Below are positions 21,141 to 33,271 of a stretch of 64,000 nt of DNA, in pieces. The stretch's first letter is position 1. Each line of letters begins with the position of its first letter. Position numbers and translations under genes: made by a program. The notes beneath the pieces were generated by a model. It was not told where the DNA came from and did not search any database. It saw nothing but the letters and a program-made list of their open reading frames with translations. The stretch is from positions 64,091,053 through 64,155,052 of the forward strand of contig CM060732.1 of assembly GCA_030704615.1 (NCBI GenBank), read 5' to 3'. This stretch comes from Takakia lepidozioides. Its lineage: Eukaryota; Streptophyta; Takakiopsida; Takakiales; Takakiaceae.

Positions 21141-24100
21141 TTAATCTTGAAAATCATCGGAATCCTCATCCTGTTCTAGACTGTCCTGCTCCTCCTCCAC
21201 CCCCTCAGTGCCTCTCTCATCTCCAGCGGACTGCTCGTTGGCCAGGCTTTCAAAAATCCCATCTTCCCCTTGCGGAACTGTCCATCTCACCTCCGTTGGG
21301 TCGTCCTCCTCCCTGTCTGCGTCGCTCTCATCCGCTGAATCACATATGTACTTTCGTACCCGTCTACCTGTCTGAGCTGCTGCCAACTCTTTCCTTATCC
21401 TTCTGTCCTCCCTAGCCCTCTCCAAAATCTGCTCTACTTTACTGGGATTCTCACTTCTTCTAATCGCTGTATTTGCGAGTTTAGCTGCATAACTAGGAAG
21501 GGAGTAGTCCCTCACCGGGCTCGTCATGAAGTCGGCCCTCGCAAAGAACGGGACATTCTTCCTGGCAGGAAGTGTAGGCCCTACATGCTTCGACCCGGAC
21601 CCTGCAATCCTGCACATGACAATCATCAACGAGACTAATGAGAACCACAGTCGGGAAATTCCTTTGACATAAATGACCCAGAAGGCTTTGCAAACTTACA
21701 ATGTTTGCACTCACTCGTATTCCGGGTTCTCCTCTGCATCAATGTCCACTGTGTCTTCCTCGGACTCCGACGAATCCGAGGAGACTTCCGCTCTGTCGGG
21801 AGCCTTCACATTCCGTTGCAGCCCCTCCAGATGGGATCCCCACACGGATGAATCCTCCTCGTAGGCAAAGAGGTGCCGGTCGGAAAACCGCCCAGCCCAC
21901 ATTGAGGCACCTGTTACAATGCCATCCACACATTACCACATGGCGCTTCAGATGTTGCGAACTACATCCTAACGAGAATTTGCAGAACAGCAGAGATCAA
22001 GATTCTGCATACCTGTCCCACAGATGAGGTCCAGCACTGTGCCCTCCACGTCTGTGCATGTCTCCATAATTGTCTGAATGAAGGCAGGGCTCCGAGTCCG
22101 TGAGTACCGCAGGGGTTCCGTTGAAGTGAGGCTATGAGGGAGAAGTTCCTTGGGAACGTTGTTGAACAGAACGTCGTAATCGAGTGGGTCGCAGTTCGGG
22201 TCAACCTTTCCTCCCTCCTTCCGGAAAGCAAAGGTGGAGTTTTCCTTCACAAAGCAGTATGCATCGAACTGCTTCGTCTGCATACACAGGGGGAAAACGA
22301 TTAGAAACCGAATGCGGCACCGCATTTGAAAGCACCCAAGCAAATCAATGGACGAGTGCCAGTGTCGTAATCACCTTCTTCCCTTCCGACCGAAGGCCCA
22401 GTGTGTTGATGCACGTCCACTTCTTTTTCAGAATCGGGACGGCGCTCTTGCGGGTCCACTTCGCAATTCCTGTCTGAGTGTTTTTTCCTCTGCTCGCCAG
22501 GACAACCACACAGCCTCTGTCGTCCAACACCATGCGGGCAAGCCCGAATCCTTTCTTCCAAAAGTCCTCCGAGTACCTGTTCCAAGATGGCAAAGCTTGC
22601 AGTCCTTCCACAGGCTCTCCGTCCGGAATATCCAAGATGATCATATCGCAAGACCACTCGGTGGCATTTCCGCCCCTCCTACAATCCTTGTCTGCACACA
22701 CCCTCTCAAAGAACGAGACCATATTCTGAAATCCTGGGGTGTCGGAAGGCTCTTCGGCAGTCGCCTTCTTCAGTGCTCTGCCCTTCAGACCCTCCATGGT
22801 CTTCGTGTATGCTAACTTGGCTGCCCGTCCATCCAAAGCCGCCAAGAAACTCTCATTTACACACTGGACTACAGTTTCGGGAGCCACTTTCGGCCTCTTC
22901 ATTTCCACCGGCTCGAAAGGGTGCCCCCCTGGGGGGTTGAAGAGTGCCTTCTTTGCCGAGCCAGTTCTCGTGCCTCTCGTGACAACGGTGGGCACAGGGG
23001 AGGCAGCCTGCGTTTGGGGGGTGGGCTGGTTGCAAAGTCTCCATCGGAGTCCTCTTCCTCACCCTCTTCCTGAACAGGCTGTTTCTGCTTCTTCGTTTTG
23101 GCGGGTGTCACAACAGCTGCTCCTTGCTGGCGAGTCCTCTTCTTCGACCCCTTCTGTTGGGCCTGCACAGCTGCATCCACCGTCTTTTGTGCCATCTCAG
23201 CTGCCTTTCTGGATTCTTCCAGAGCAGCAGATTCCTTTGCCGACTTTGGCCCAGCAGGGACACGTCTTTCCTTTCTCTTCTCTTCTGCCAAGGCGTGCAG
23301 ATCTTTCTCAGACTCGTCAACAATACCGCCAGACATGTCCAGGTACCACGGGCATCCAACGAGATGCGCGGGATGCCATTGTTTCTGCATCTCGGGTGTG
23401 TAGACACAGCTTGGGCCCGCCACGGTCCAAGCCATGAAGAACGGGGGCTCTTGAGCCAGGGCCCCTGTCTGAAGGAGCACGTATTTCATATACCTGCAAG
23501 GCAGTCAGCATGCGTGAGCAAAACTTGAGACCAACCTACTGGCAGAGTGCCACCAAAAACATAAAATGCGAATGCGGTGCCGCATTTCCGAGACAAACCT
23601 CGTAACCAGGCTTCGCATACAAGGGCAGCTGTGCTTCACCTGTAAACAATTCGCATTGCAGCTTTCCCCGCTCCCTCCTGATGTGTAAACTCCACGCTCC
23701 TTCTTGCTGTCTGTAGCTCTCTGGCGAAAAGGTTGTCCTTGTACGCACATCTGAAACGTGTCACGTAGTCTTCCAATGTCTGTGTTCCATCCCATTTGAC
23801 GTACAAGCCGAACGAATTTGTGTGCATTACGACTTGCTCCTTTGCATTCGACATTACCTGCCATTCCCAAATGCATTGTCACGTAGCAGTTCAGGGAATT
23901 CATGTCAGAAAAGCAAATCTGGGGAAGTACCTTGAATTACCTGGAACCACCAAGTCATGCGGTTGAGCCACACATCCACTGCAGGGTCGGAAACTTCCAG
24001 TGGAAAAGACCACATTGTCCTTATGCTCTCGGATGCATTCCAGATCGACAGCCACCGTGTCTGCCATTTCCGATCCAATGTCAGTGGCTGGAAGAGAGTG

Positions 24101-26510
24101 GCTATTGCTAGGAAGGAAATTCAGTGCATTGAAACCTCACCTTCTCTTTCGCCTCCACACATGCCGTTGAGAGGTGATGCAGTTTCTCCAATTGCATGGT
24201 CGGCTGCATGGCCCGAGAATAGTGTTTTGCAATCTCGGGGATGAAGTCCTTTCCAAGTGCCGGATCTGCAATTGCCACCAGCTTCACAAGCTTTGACTTG
24301 TATTTGGTTCTGGACTTGACACCGGCTTCCTTCAAGTGCTCAGTCAATGACTGCAACGTTTTGACCTGCCCCTCACTTTCCATGAAGAAGCGTTTGGCAT
24401 GGGCCAAATCCAGCTTGATGTTTGACTGCCAACAAAAACATGCAGAAGCGTTACATTCGATTCATGTGGAAACATTACTGGAAATTGGGGAAGGATGAGC
24501 AGAGGGAAATTGGAGCACGACTTACTTCGTATATCACCTCCACCATTCCATCCATAGTGAGACGATACCATGTCCGGTCTGTTTTTGCAACGGCTTTCTG
24601 AATGAGCTCCGGCTCCAGCATTTCCGCAAACATCTGCGGATCAGTAAGACCAGTTTTCCTCACCCTGTACAGCATATGTGCCATGTGGGTATGCACGTAC
24701 GCATTCTCAGTGACCCTGCAAGGCACACTCTCCAGTTCAGTACACGGAAGCACGGAATCAAACCAGAATGGAAACCGAAATGCGGCACCGCATTTCGAAT
24801 GTGCTAGGGAGGGTATGAGTATCTTACGAGTTGAGGTCCGCCATGGCATTCTTGAGGAGGGAGGAGTCTGCCGCCTTCACCTTGAGGATGACACACTCCA
24901 CCATGTAATGCCAGCCAATGTGCTTGGCATGGTTCTGCTTGATGTACTCCCACCAGGCGAGAAGTCGGTGATTCCCGTCCCACACAAAGAACATTTTTCC
25001 CGACATATGGCCGAAGTCGGGATCACCCTTCAGCGTCGCCTCGAATTCGTGGTTGCGAGTGTGCCAGTGGGTATCCCACGTTGACAATTCATCGGCAGTG
25101 GGTCCACGGGTTTCGCCGTCCTCATTCTCTATGGAAACGTAAAACGCTGCCGATCCCAGACGGTACCCTTCTCGAAATGCGAACTTGAGCTTATCCACAT
25201 CTCCGGGAAGGGCCTGCCTGACGATGGGAAGGGAGACCATGCGACAGAGTGGGATTCGAAGAGTCCGCTGGAATACCCTGCTGCCCAGAACTCTGCCAAT
25301 GCTACTGTGTGTCTCCTCCAACATTTTATCCGCTGCACTTTTGAAATCCTCCGGAGACATGTCTGTAGGTGCAGGTAGTGGCTGAGCAGGTGGAGCATCC
25401 TCAACTGGAGCTGCACTCTGGGGCCTGTGTGCGGGCAATTCTGCCACTGCAGAGGCCTCCTCCGGGCCTGCTAGCTCATCGGTGGTGAGGTCTGCCTGCG
25501 AACGTTCAGCGGCAGCACCCTCCTCCGGTACCAAATCGAGATCAACGGTCGATCCCATTGCCTTCGCTGCAGCAGAGTCGGCCCCAACATCTGCAGGCGG
25601 GAAATCCTCCAGGAACTGAGCTTCAGCTCGTGGAAGCGGTTTTGCGGGAGATTGTTCGCCCGTCGCCCTGATTGCCTTCTGCTTCCTCATCCTTGCAGGT
25701 GAAGGTGTCTGCTGCAATAGAATCTGTCTTCTACCCTGCTGCTTCATTCGCGTTGGGGGGGGTGAATCGGCCTGAGCCGGTTCAGAAGCCAGTAGAGGGA
25801 CGGGCTGCTTCTTCTTCGACTTTGCTGGAGAAGGGCCCGACCCGTGCTGGCGATTCTCCATGATCGAAGAACGCGAGTCGATCTCTGAGACTTTGAACTT
25901 GCCCTTCGAAGACGCGTCTTTGAATCGCAGAGGGCTAGGCCCGGCAGGAGTACCCGCGCTCGGGGATCGGGTGGGTGTACGTGCTGCAGCTAGCTCCTCG
26001 GACTCTTCCAGCGGCTCTTCGGATTCCTGCGATCCCTCTAGCACGTCCACCTTTCCTGTTAGGCATGCAAACATGTTCTGCATTCAAGTCTCCTAGCATT
26101 CAGTCTAAGAATTACAGAAGCAAAATGGGGGGTTCGGTGCTCGATCAGCTGCGCGCAGCCCGATCGCATGGAGCTCTCACTGGTGGCTGGGTTGCCTGAG
26201 TGGCCTGCTGCTCGGAGATGGCAATCTCCTCCTGTAGACGCATCTGCTTCCTCCCCTTCGGCATTGGCCTACGTCCGAAGTATAATTTCCGGAGCTTGCG
26301 ACGAGGTCTCCTGTCTGGTGCACGAACTCCCCCCCTCTCAGGTTCGAGCATAAGAAGAACAGAGAGAGGGAAAAGGGGCAAAGAGTGCAGATGGAAAGGG
26401 CGCGAGAGGGGTGACTGAGGAGACACGACAAAAGTAGATGAAACGGCGGTGATGCACCACTTGGGTTCGAAAGGTTGGACGAAAGTGTCTCCTCGTGGAC
26501 TTTGCGTCAT
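21141..26510 (-). CDS. ParB-like plus DNA N4/N6-methyltransferase-like protein, nine or more exons
   Basis: I traced GT-AG exons with matching phases: about 26083-24830, 24715-24526, 24425-24141, 24087-23941, 23857-23640, 23493-22375, 22277-22013, 21910-21715 and 21609-21141. An upstream exon may lie at 26510-26146. The protein has about 1,380 residues. The N-terminus is disordered and Pro/Ala/Glu-rich. A ParB/sulfiredoxin-like segment ends in VWDGNHRLLAWWEYI (near residue 380). The C-terminal half has ILDIPDG in the place of motif IV (normally DPPY/W), then VLDLICGTG with RHLFAYEEDSSVW, matching SAM-binding motif I of N4/N6 DNA methyltransferases. An acidic tail follows. This order occurs in bacterial ParB-methylase fusions. 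In exon 6 a C6 run near 23035 needs one extra base to keep frame. DIPD instead of DPPY makes catalysis uncertain. Confidence 0.7.
22309..22328. repeat. Element palindrome inside an intron (exon 6-7 intron)
   Basis: A copy of AATGCGGCACCGCATTT lies in the intron between 22374 and 22278 of the ParB-methyltransferase gene. The usual flanking bases are partly lost. Confidence 0.8.
23570..23591. repeat. Element palindrome inside an intron (exon 5-6 intron)
   Basis: GAATGCGGTGCCGCATTTCC lies in the intron 23639-23494 of the same gene, one copy only. Confidence 0.85.
24777..24799. repeat. Element palindrome inside an intron (exon 1-2 intron)
   Basis: GAAATGCGGCACCGCATTTC lies in the intron 24829-24716 of the same gene, one copy only. 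Confidence 0.85.
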
Positions 26511-26694
26511 TACGAAATTCGAATCGTTGAGGGTACGCCCGCCGTCCGAAAATCAAACATCATTATCCAACGGTCAGGCCGCGCCGCCTCATGCCCCTTC
26601 AGTCAGATAGAGTGCCGACATGTGCAGCAATTCCGTTGCTCCACGTGTTCACATTTCAAGGCATTTCCGTCCCAGCGTCTGATGAGTTGGAGCG

Positions 26695-28405
26695 AGAATG
26701 CGAATGCGGCGCCGCATTTCCGTTAAGTACGATCACTCTGCTACACATCCGTACTTGTTGGAAGAAAATGCGGCACCGCATTTCCGTTCCACCTTCACAT
26801 ACCTTAGTTGTTGAACGGAAATACGGTGCCGCATTTCCGTCCCACAGCTCCAAGTATGAGATTCAGAAGGGAAATGCGGCGCCGCATTTCCGTTCCCACT
26901 TCACATACGTTAGTTGATGAATGGAAATGCCGTGCCACATTTCCGTTCGGGAAAGTATAGAGGTCTCACCTGGACAGAAATGCGGTGTCGCATTTCCGGT
27001 CTGGAAAGGTTGAAGGTCTCACATGGATGGAAATGCGGCAACACATTTCCGTAGCACAGCTCCAGGCCGAATATACAAAACGGAATGCGGCGCCGCATTT
27101 CCGTTCGAGAATGTCGGAAGGTGCGACTCGAACGGAAATGCGGTGCCGCATTTCTGTACCCGTTGCGCACGATTTTCAGTCAGAATGGAAATGCGGTACC
27201 GCATTTCCGTTCTGTAGAGTATTAACGTCTGACGCTGGCGGAAATGCCTTCCCGCATTTTCGTTCCACAGCTCCATGCCTCACATACAAAACGGAAATGC
27301 GGTGCCGCATTTCCGTTTTGGAATGTCGGATGGTGGGACTCCGACGGAAATGCGGTACCGCATTTCAATTCCGATGTTTCAGGATATTTCATCAGAACGG
27401 AAATGCGGTGCCGCATTTCCCTTTTAAATCTAATACATTCCGTTCTGGAATGTTGGGAGGTGCGACTCGGATGGAAATGCGCTGCCGCATTTCAGTTCCG
27501 ATGGTTCACGATTTTCAGTCAGAACGGAAATGCGGTGCCGCATTTCCGTTCTGGCCTGATGGTAGGTGCGACTCGGATGGAAATACGTTGCCGCATTTCA
27601 GTTCCGATGGTTCACGATTTTCAGTCAGAACGGAAATGCGGTGCCGCATTTCCGTTCTGGAATGATGGTAGGTGCGACTCGGATGGAAATACGGTGCCGC
27701 ATTTCAGTTCAGATAGTTCACGATTTTCAGTCAGAACGGAAATGCGGTGCCGCATTTCCGTTCTGGATAGTGTGAATGTCTCAACCGGTCGGAATTGCGC
27801 TGTATGAAGCTGTCGGAATCTTACTCGGCTCCAGGCATCAGATACAAAATGGAAATGCGGCGCCGCATTTCCTTTATGGAATGTCGAAAAGTGCGACTTT
27901 GACGGAAATGCGGTGCCGCATTTCTGTTCCCGTTGTTCATAATTCTCAATCAGAACGGAAATGCGGTACCGCATTTCCGTTCCACCTTCACATACCGTGC
28001 TTGTTGAATGAAAATGCGGTACCGCATTTCCGTTCTCGAGAGTATGAATGTCTTTTAAGGACGGAAATGTGCTGCAGCATTTCTATCCCTCAGCTCCATG
28101 CATCAGATACAAAATGGAAATGCGGCGCCGCATTCCCGTTCTGGAATGTCGAAAAGTGCGACTCGGACGGAAATGCGGTGCCGCATTTCTGTTCCCGTTG
28201 TTCATAAATCTCAATCAGAACGGAAATGCGGTACCGCATTTCCGTTCCACCTTCACATACCGTGCTTGCTGGATGGAAATGCGTTACCGCATTTCCGTTC
28301 TGGAGAGTATAAAGGTTTCCCCCGGACGGAAACTCGGTGCCGCATTTCCGTCGCTCTGTTGCATGACCAAGATGCAATACGGAAATGCGGCGCCGTATTT
28401 CCGTC
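26695..28405. repeat. Palindrome array II of the giant element, 53-bp period
   Basis: About 32 units of AAATGCGG-YR-CCGCATTT occur here, usually flanked by GG and CCGTTC. Unit starts at 27295, 27348, 27401, then 27475, 27528, 27581, 27634, 27687 and 27740 show a strict 53-bp step, close to five turns of B-DNA. Between 27475 and 27790 the units form a 106-bp dimer repeated three times, a higher-order structure. The central dinucleotide is almost always pyrimidine-purine (CG, TG, CA or TA). Diverged units occur near 26924, 27241, 27792 and 28065. The array sits between two divergent genes. Confidence 0.95.
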
Positions 28406-28602
28406 CACCAGCAATCGACAGAATCACTCGTGACGGGAAATCTGGAACCTCAATGGGTTGCATTGTTCCGAAACAACACAATTGCGGCCAGTCTTGATGA
28501 GCACAACTTGGTTGTCTGACCGTTTTAACCAGCAGTCCTGGCACTTGTCAGCGCGAACGTTCCTGTCTGCACCGAGAATACTGCTGGATCCACCCTCAGG
28601 AG

Positions 28603-31600
28603 ATGTTATTTCGTCGCCGAATCGGCCATCATTGTCCTACTCACTGGCTATGGAATCAAACCTCCCACCTTCATGCATGTAGCTTGAAACAATACTTTCC
28701 ACTTCAATGTGCGACTTCCAATTGTCGATGGACTCCGCAGATCCACTTAGATGGTGCCTGTGAGCCTTGGTCTGTCGCTATACTGAACCTCGCACTTGCC
28801 AACTCCGTGCGGTGTTCGATGGCTCCGAATTCCTACGCTATAGTTTGCTGTCCTCCGCAACTTGGGAGAGCCTGGATCCCAAACGAGGGAGGACTTTGCA
28901 GAGTGACTGAAACTTACCTTTGTTCCAAATTCAAGCTCAAACCGGGCACAGTTTATTTGGAAGAAGAAAGGAAGGATGTTCCTGGACAGGTTGACGAGAC
29001 CATTGTCGTGCTAGGTAACGACGGAGGTTGCGGAATCGAATGGCACGTTCCCCCGTCAGACACCATCCTGTACCGAGCTGTGGGAATGCCCATTCCCTTT
29101 CCGAATCAGTCGCTGCCCACACCATCCACAAAGGAGTCCGGAAACCGAGAGGCGGCCACTGCCAACAGAGAGGTATGCAACGATAATCATTCCCGACCTG
29201 GACCGTCAAGACCCTCCATAGCTTCTCGTGTGGACGTATTCGACATTTCCGACGAGGAAGATGATTGCATTGAGGTACCCATGTCCTCCACACGGTCGTT
29301 CAAATCCGGCATGGACGTCTCTGTAGGTGCTACGCATGTGCCCTCGAGCATAACTCCAACCCGGTCCATTGTGCAGCTCCTACGACAACATCACCTCGAT
29401 GGTTCTCGCTCCGAGCTGGCTGCTCTCGACTATGCCAAATTCCCAGTCAGAAAGGTAACTTTTCTGCCTCCCGAAGTCGATGGCAATGTCATCTTCGAGT
29501 TTCCACCTGTTTCTTCGTCAAAGAAAGCCTCCGGGATGTTAACAGACATGGATCGAAAGCATGACGGACACCCCTGGTGTGTGACGAAGACCAGTAGCAC
29601 GAAAATTGCTGATGGTGTTCGTGTACGATATGTCCTCTGTGCGGGGAAGCTGAGGTGCCTCAATCCCACCTGCTTCCACTTTCTCTCCAAAGGAGGGCGG
29701 AGAAACGAGACGGATTGGACTGGCACAACGCATCATCCATTCATTGTCTCCAGCCAAGCTCCTGCGGGTTCTTTCAAGTGTGCACATTGCAAAGAACCAC
29801 CGACGTGCATGTCCATGTGCAGAGCCAAGCAATATTACGTAATCCATTTGCTCCCGGACTTGACTAGAGCTTGCATACACGTTGGGGTCCACTGCCACCC
29901 CTTGGCGAGAGGCAACATGCGTGAGGCTGTGCAGGAAGCACAGGACATCATAAAAGAGGAGGTCAAATTGAGCCCCGGAGCCAGACCAAAGCAGATTCAG
30001 CTGAAGGCAGCCCACAAGATTGCTCTTGGCAAAATCATGTCTGAAGATGGTTCCGACCGAGAGCCCTTGACCGAAGACGAGATGCGTGACCTCTTGGAGT
30101 CCGTCTCGCACGTTTGTAGTCCGAATGTGCGGAATCACATCGTATCTTGCAAGCAGGAGTTCGGCAGGGGGTCGGACATGTACTCAATCCTGGAGGTGAA
30201 ACGAATGACTGGATATGACTACATCCAAGGTAGCAGGTTTCCAGGGCAAGGCAGCGAATCCGATCGTTGTTACATTTTCAAAATGTCGACGTGTGGGCCT
30301 GGGAGTGGAGTCGACTTGGTCACTCGCATGACAACTGGAAACTTGTCGAATGCTTGGGTGATGTTTGATCACATCAAGCGAATTACAAACCATCAGTGGG
30401 TGACTATGGGTGCGCATGTTTATGACTATCACTCCAAGAGGCTCATGACGATTGCAATCTGCGAGATGAAAGGGGAGGACACACAGTCCGAGATGCATCT
30501 GTGGGAGGGCATAAACCAGCAGATGGCAAGGGCGGGATTGCCAGAGCCCAATTTCAGGGGATTCATGGCAGACAACGCTCAGGCCAACTGGGCAGCGGTG
30601 CGGCGTGTGTACGGTGAGGACCCCAATGTTCCAATGGAGGGGAAAGAGAGATCCTGTGGATTCCATTGGATGCAGAGTCTATCCCACTACACTACCAAAT
30701 TTGTTGCTAGCTCATTCCAGGCTGAACACCGTGTCCTTTGTACGGCGTGGAAGGATGCACCCACATTTGATGACGCGGAGGTTAAGTTTGCTATCATCGA
30801 GGCTTGGTGGAACACGTCAGGTGCAGTGGAGACAACCAATCTGGGAGCATTGCACAGCTGGTTGGGGTGGTGGCATTTTCGGTATCGACAGTTCGGACAG
30901 TACATGCGGGAGGTAGGCTGCTGTCATTTTCGTTCATTTGTCTTTCTGTTACGGACATTTCGATTGGTCCCTCACCGTTGTTTGTGTCCTTCTAGGAGCG
31001 GTGCTTGGATTCCGACACGGACATGCCGAACACGAATATGGCAGAATCGGTCCACTCCTCCTGGCGAGCGTCTTCTGCCGCACATCTGGTGGACGTAGTC
31101 ACAGCCACAACGGAGGACATCGACAGAGCAATCATGCAGCAAGCCACGTACTACAAGTTCCTGAGCGGCAAACAATGGGGCTTTGGGCCGGACAGGGAGG
31201 AATTGTTGGTACGAACAGCTTCGAGGTCCAAGAATCCAGTGAAATGGGCGACAGCATTGCGAGAGAAGATCAAAGGGACGCCTCTGCACCGCAGAGGTGA
31301 ACACCTAGAGGGGGACGTCCGGACTCGCCCTGTCAGGCGGAGGATTGAAGAGGAACCGGGTGCGAAGAGGATTCCTGGAGATCCGACAGGAACATTCGGA
31401 CAGCACCTCGAGGTCCCGTCATGTTGCCGCACAATGTGTCTTCCAGCAGTGGAAGCCCAAGAAATTCCAGATCGCCGTCGCCTTCAACCGGGGATTTCGT
31501 GCAACAAATTCCCACCGCTCCCTTGCCCCACATTCCGCCCGCTGTTATGCAGTATGGCCAAGCCATTGTGGAGACGACTGTGTCTGCCTCACAGTGGAGA

Positions 31601-32425
31601 ATTGCTCGCACAAAGCCGTCGTTTCGAGGAAGGTGTTCCGCAATTCGTGTGGATACACGGCAACGTTGTTTAGAGATGATAAGGAGGAATCCAGATGGGG
31701 CTGTCCCTGCTCCTACTTTTACAGGAAGATTTGTCCATGCAAAGTTTGCGGAGGCGACAACCACCCAGTTCTGGTTCTGCAGGCACGACATTATGACTTG
31801 CGTGTATGGAAAGCCCAAGTACGGCATACAGACAATGCCAGAGGCTCCCCCGGTGTGGCCGGTGGAACCAGGCTGCGATCTGAGTCAGGTTGAGGCCGAC
31901 GCCCTTACCGCCGCAGGATTTCGGATGGTGCAGCGCACTGACGTGCCCACACAACCATTTCCGCTTCCACAGCCTCCACCACCGACCCCTATGAGAGCAA
32001 GAACAATGGGACACGACAGCTCTAAGCATCCTACACACCGTTGGGGGAAACCGAAGAGGCGGCGACCTCCCTCAAAAGTGAACGAGACAAGGATGGGGAA
32101 TGCACTTCGGATGAACTGTACAATCCAGAGCTCGACAGAAGTGCCCCCACCAGGATTCGGGCGTGTGTATCAGATGGCCACGGCGGGCTCAGCTGTTCGC
32201 AATGAGGTGTACACCATCACCATTTCAGAATTACCCACCTGCAATTGCACCGACTTCCAGATCATGGCGAACAAGGGGGCATCATACTGCCCTTGCAAGC
32301 ATTTGTACTACGTGTACCTAAAGAGACTCCGTTGTAATTCCACAACTCATCACTTCATACATGCACCAGGGTTGAGCACCCAGGAGGTTCACACTCTTCT
32401 GAATATGGATCCAGGGGACCAGTGA
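28603..32425 (+). CDS. SWIM-type MULE-like transposase, spliced
   Basis: Exon 1 (ATG 28603, or more plausibly ATG 28819, MAPNSYAIV) runs to 30912, where QYMRE meets a GTAGGC donor. The acceptor TTCTAG is at 30995 and exon 2 starts at 30996 in phase. Features in order: an acidic disordered stretch with DVFDISDEEDD; a Cys/His-rich zinc-binding region (CLNPTC ... CAHC ... CMSMC ... HVGVHCH); a DDE transposase core with FMADNAQANWAAVRRVYG, SCGFHWMQSL and, in exon 2, NTNMAESVHSSW (likely catalytic Glu); Pro-rich and basic linkers; a SWIM zinc finger CNCTDFQ ... CPCKH near the C-terminus. One frame change is needed between about 31346 and 31420. It would catalyse excision and insertion at the TIRs. 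The family assignment rests on these motifs and the 9-bp target duplication. Confidence 0.75.
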
Positions 32426-33205
32426 GCTTGGCTTGCGGTCCACATACAATGGTACGCCCATCCTTTTCGGATAGTAGAACTGTACTGCTGCCAGTACCTC
32501 AGACTCTGGCCACACAAAGGTCCGACATATGTCTTGCCTACCAATAACCTGTTTTGATCGAACTAAGATATTACTATATCGTTCACTTGTTTCCACGTGC
32601 ATGTATTTTTGTATGTTGGAGGGTTCATGTTTTTCTGCTTTCCGAAAACTTGCTCTCCTCATTCGACCTCCGACAAGGAAATGCGGCGCCGAATTTCCAA
32701 GTATCGTCGTAGGTACCCCCAGAGGCGGCCTTCGCCAACACCAAACCGCTCCGAAATTTCGCACGTGCGAACCCTAATGCGGCACCCTATTTCCCAGTTC
32801 AGTTGCAAACCTTTCCCGCCGAATACCCGAAGAAGACAGAATTGTGAAGTACTGCATACTGTATTGGTGCAGACTCCATTGGTTCAATCGCGGCAAAAGG
32901 GTCAGCTTCATTCCAATGTTAAGGCATGTAAAACCGCGGAATACTCTATACAGGCCAGTATGCGACGTCCTTTTGCAGTGGTATACTGGATTTCCCGTTG
33001 CACGGTCACTTATTTCCATGAGCGGATCTATAAAACCATGAGCGGACTTGTTACTGACGACATATCTTCGCCGCATTACATGATCTGGAACGTCCAAAAA
33101 CGGCAAGGTCAAATAAAAAACTATTATTTTAATACTTGTTTAATCTGCCGCATTTCCAAATTTGGAGGAGTCCGCTCATGAAATCCGCGTATCTTAGACT
33201 TCGGC

Positions 33206-33271
33206 TCACCGCTCATGCGGCTCATGCGGCTCATGGCTCATGGCTCATGGTTTCTGCTCATGAAATAGTAA
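33206..33271 (-). repeat. Right terminal inverted repeat
   Basis: This is the reverse complement of the left end: CTATTTCATGAGC followed by CATGAGC units when read inward from 33271. The outermost bases are TTA rather than the GGGGGCTG of the left end. Confidence 0.75.

Larger units (their letters stand above)
18551..33271 (+). mobile_element. Giant Mutator-like DNA transposon of about 14.7 kb with ParB-methyltransferase cargo
   Basis: The element is bounded by inverted CATGAGC-rich ends and a 9-bp direct repeat. Inside are an unrecognised minus-strand gene (20.1-19.0 kb), palindrome array I (20.2-21.0 kb), a nine-exon minus-strand ParB/methyltransferase-like gene (26.5-21.1 kb), palindrome array II (26.7-28.4 kb), and a plus-strand SWIM-type transposase (28.6-32.4 kb). 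The palindrome AAATGCGG-YR-CCGCATTT occurs only between the two TIRs, so the parts belong to one unit. Open coding frames and the identical target duplication suggest recent insertion. Array II separates the divergent 5' ends of the methyltransferase and transposase genes and probably contains both promoters. Confidence 0.75.

Noticed and set aside
22348-23437. Plus-strand ORFs antisense to the methyltransferase exons
   Set aside because: The minus-strand exons have matched splice phases and recognisable motifs. The plus frames are shadows.
21141-26083. Catalytically normal adenine methyltransferase
   Set aside because: Motif IV reads DIPD rather than DPPY/W, so activity cannot be claimed; only family-like architecture is reported.
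26985-27807. Long ORFs of about 190-230 codons across array II with repeated NAAPHFRS or MRCRISV peptides
   Set aside because: Open frames arise on both strands in all phases because the repeat lacks stops. Protein content is dictated by the palindrome.
26695-28405. CRISPR-like array of regularly spaced repeats
   Set aside because: The repeats are full palindromes in a plant genome, the spacers are related to each other, and there are no cas genes. It is a transposon-internal satellite.
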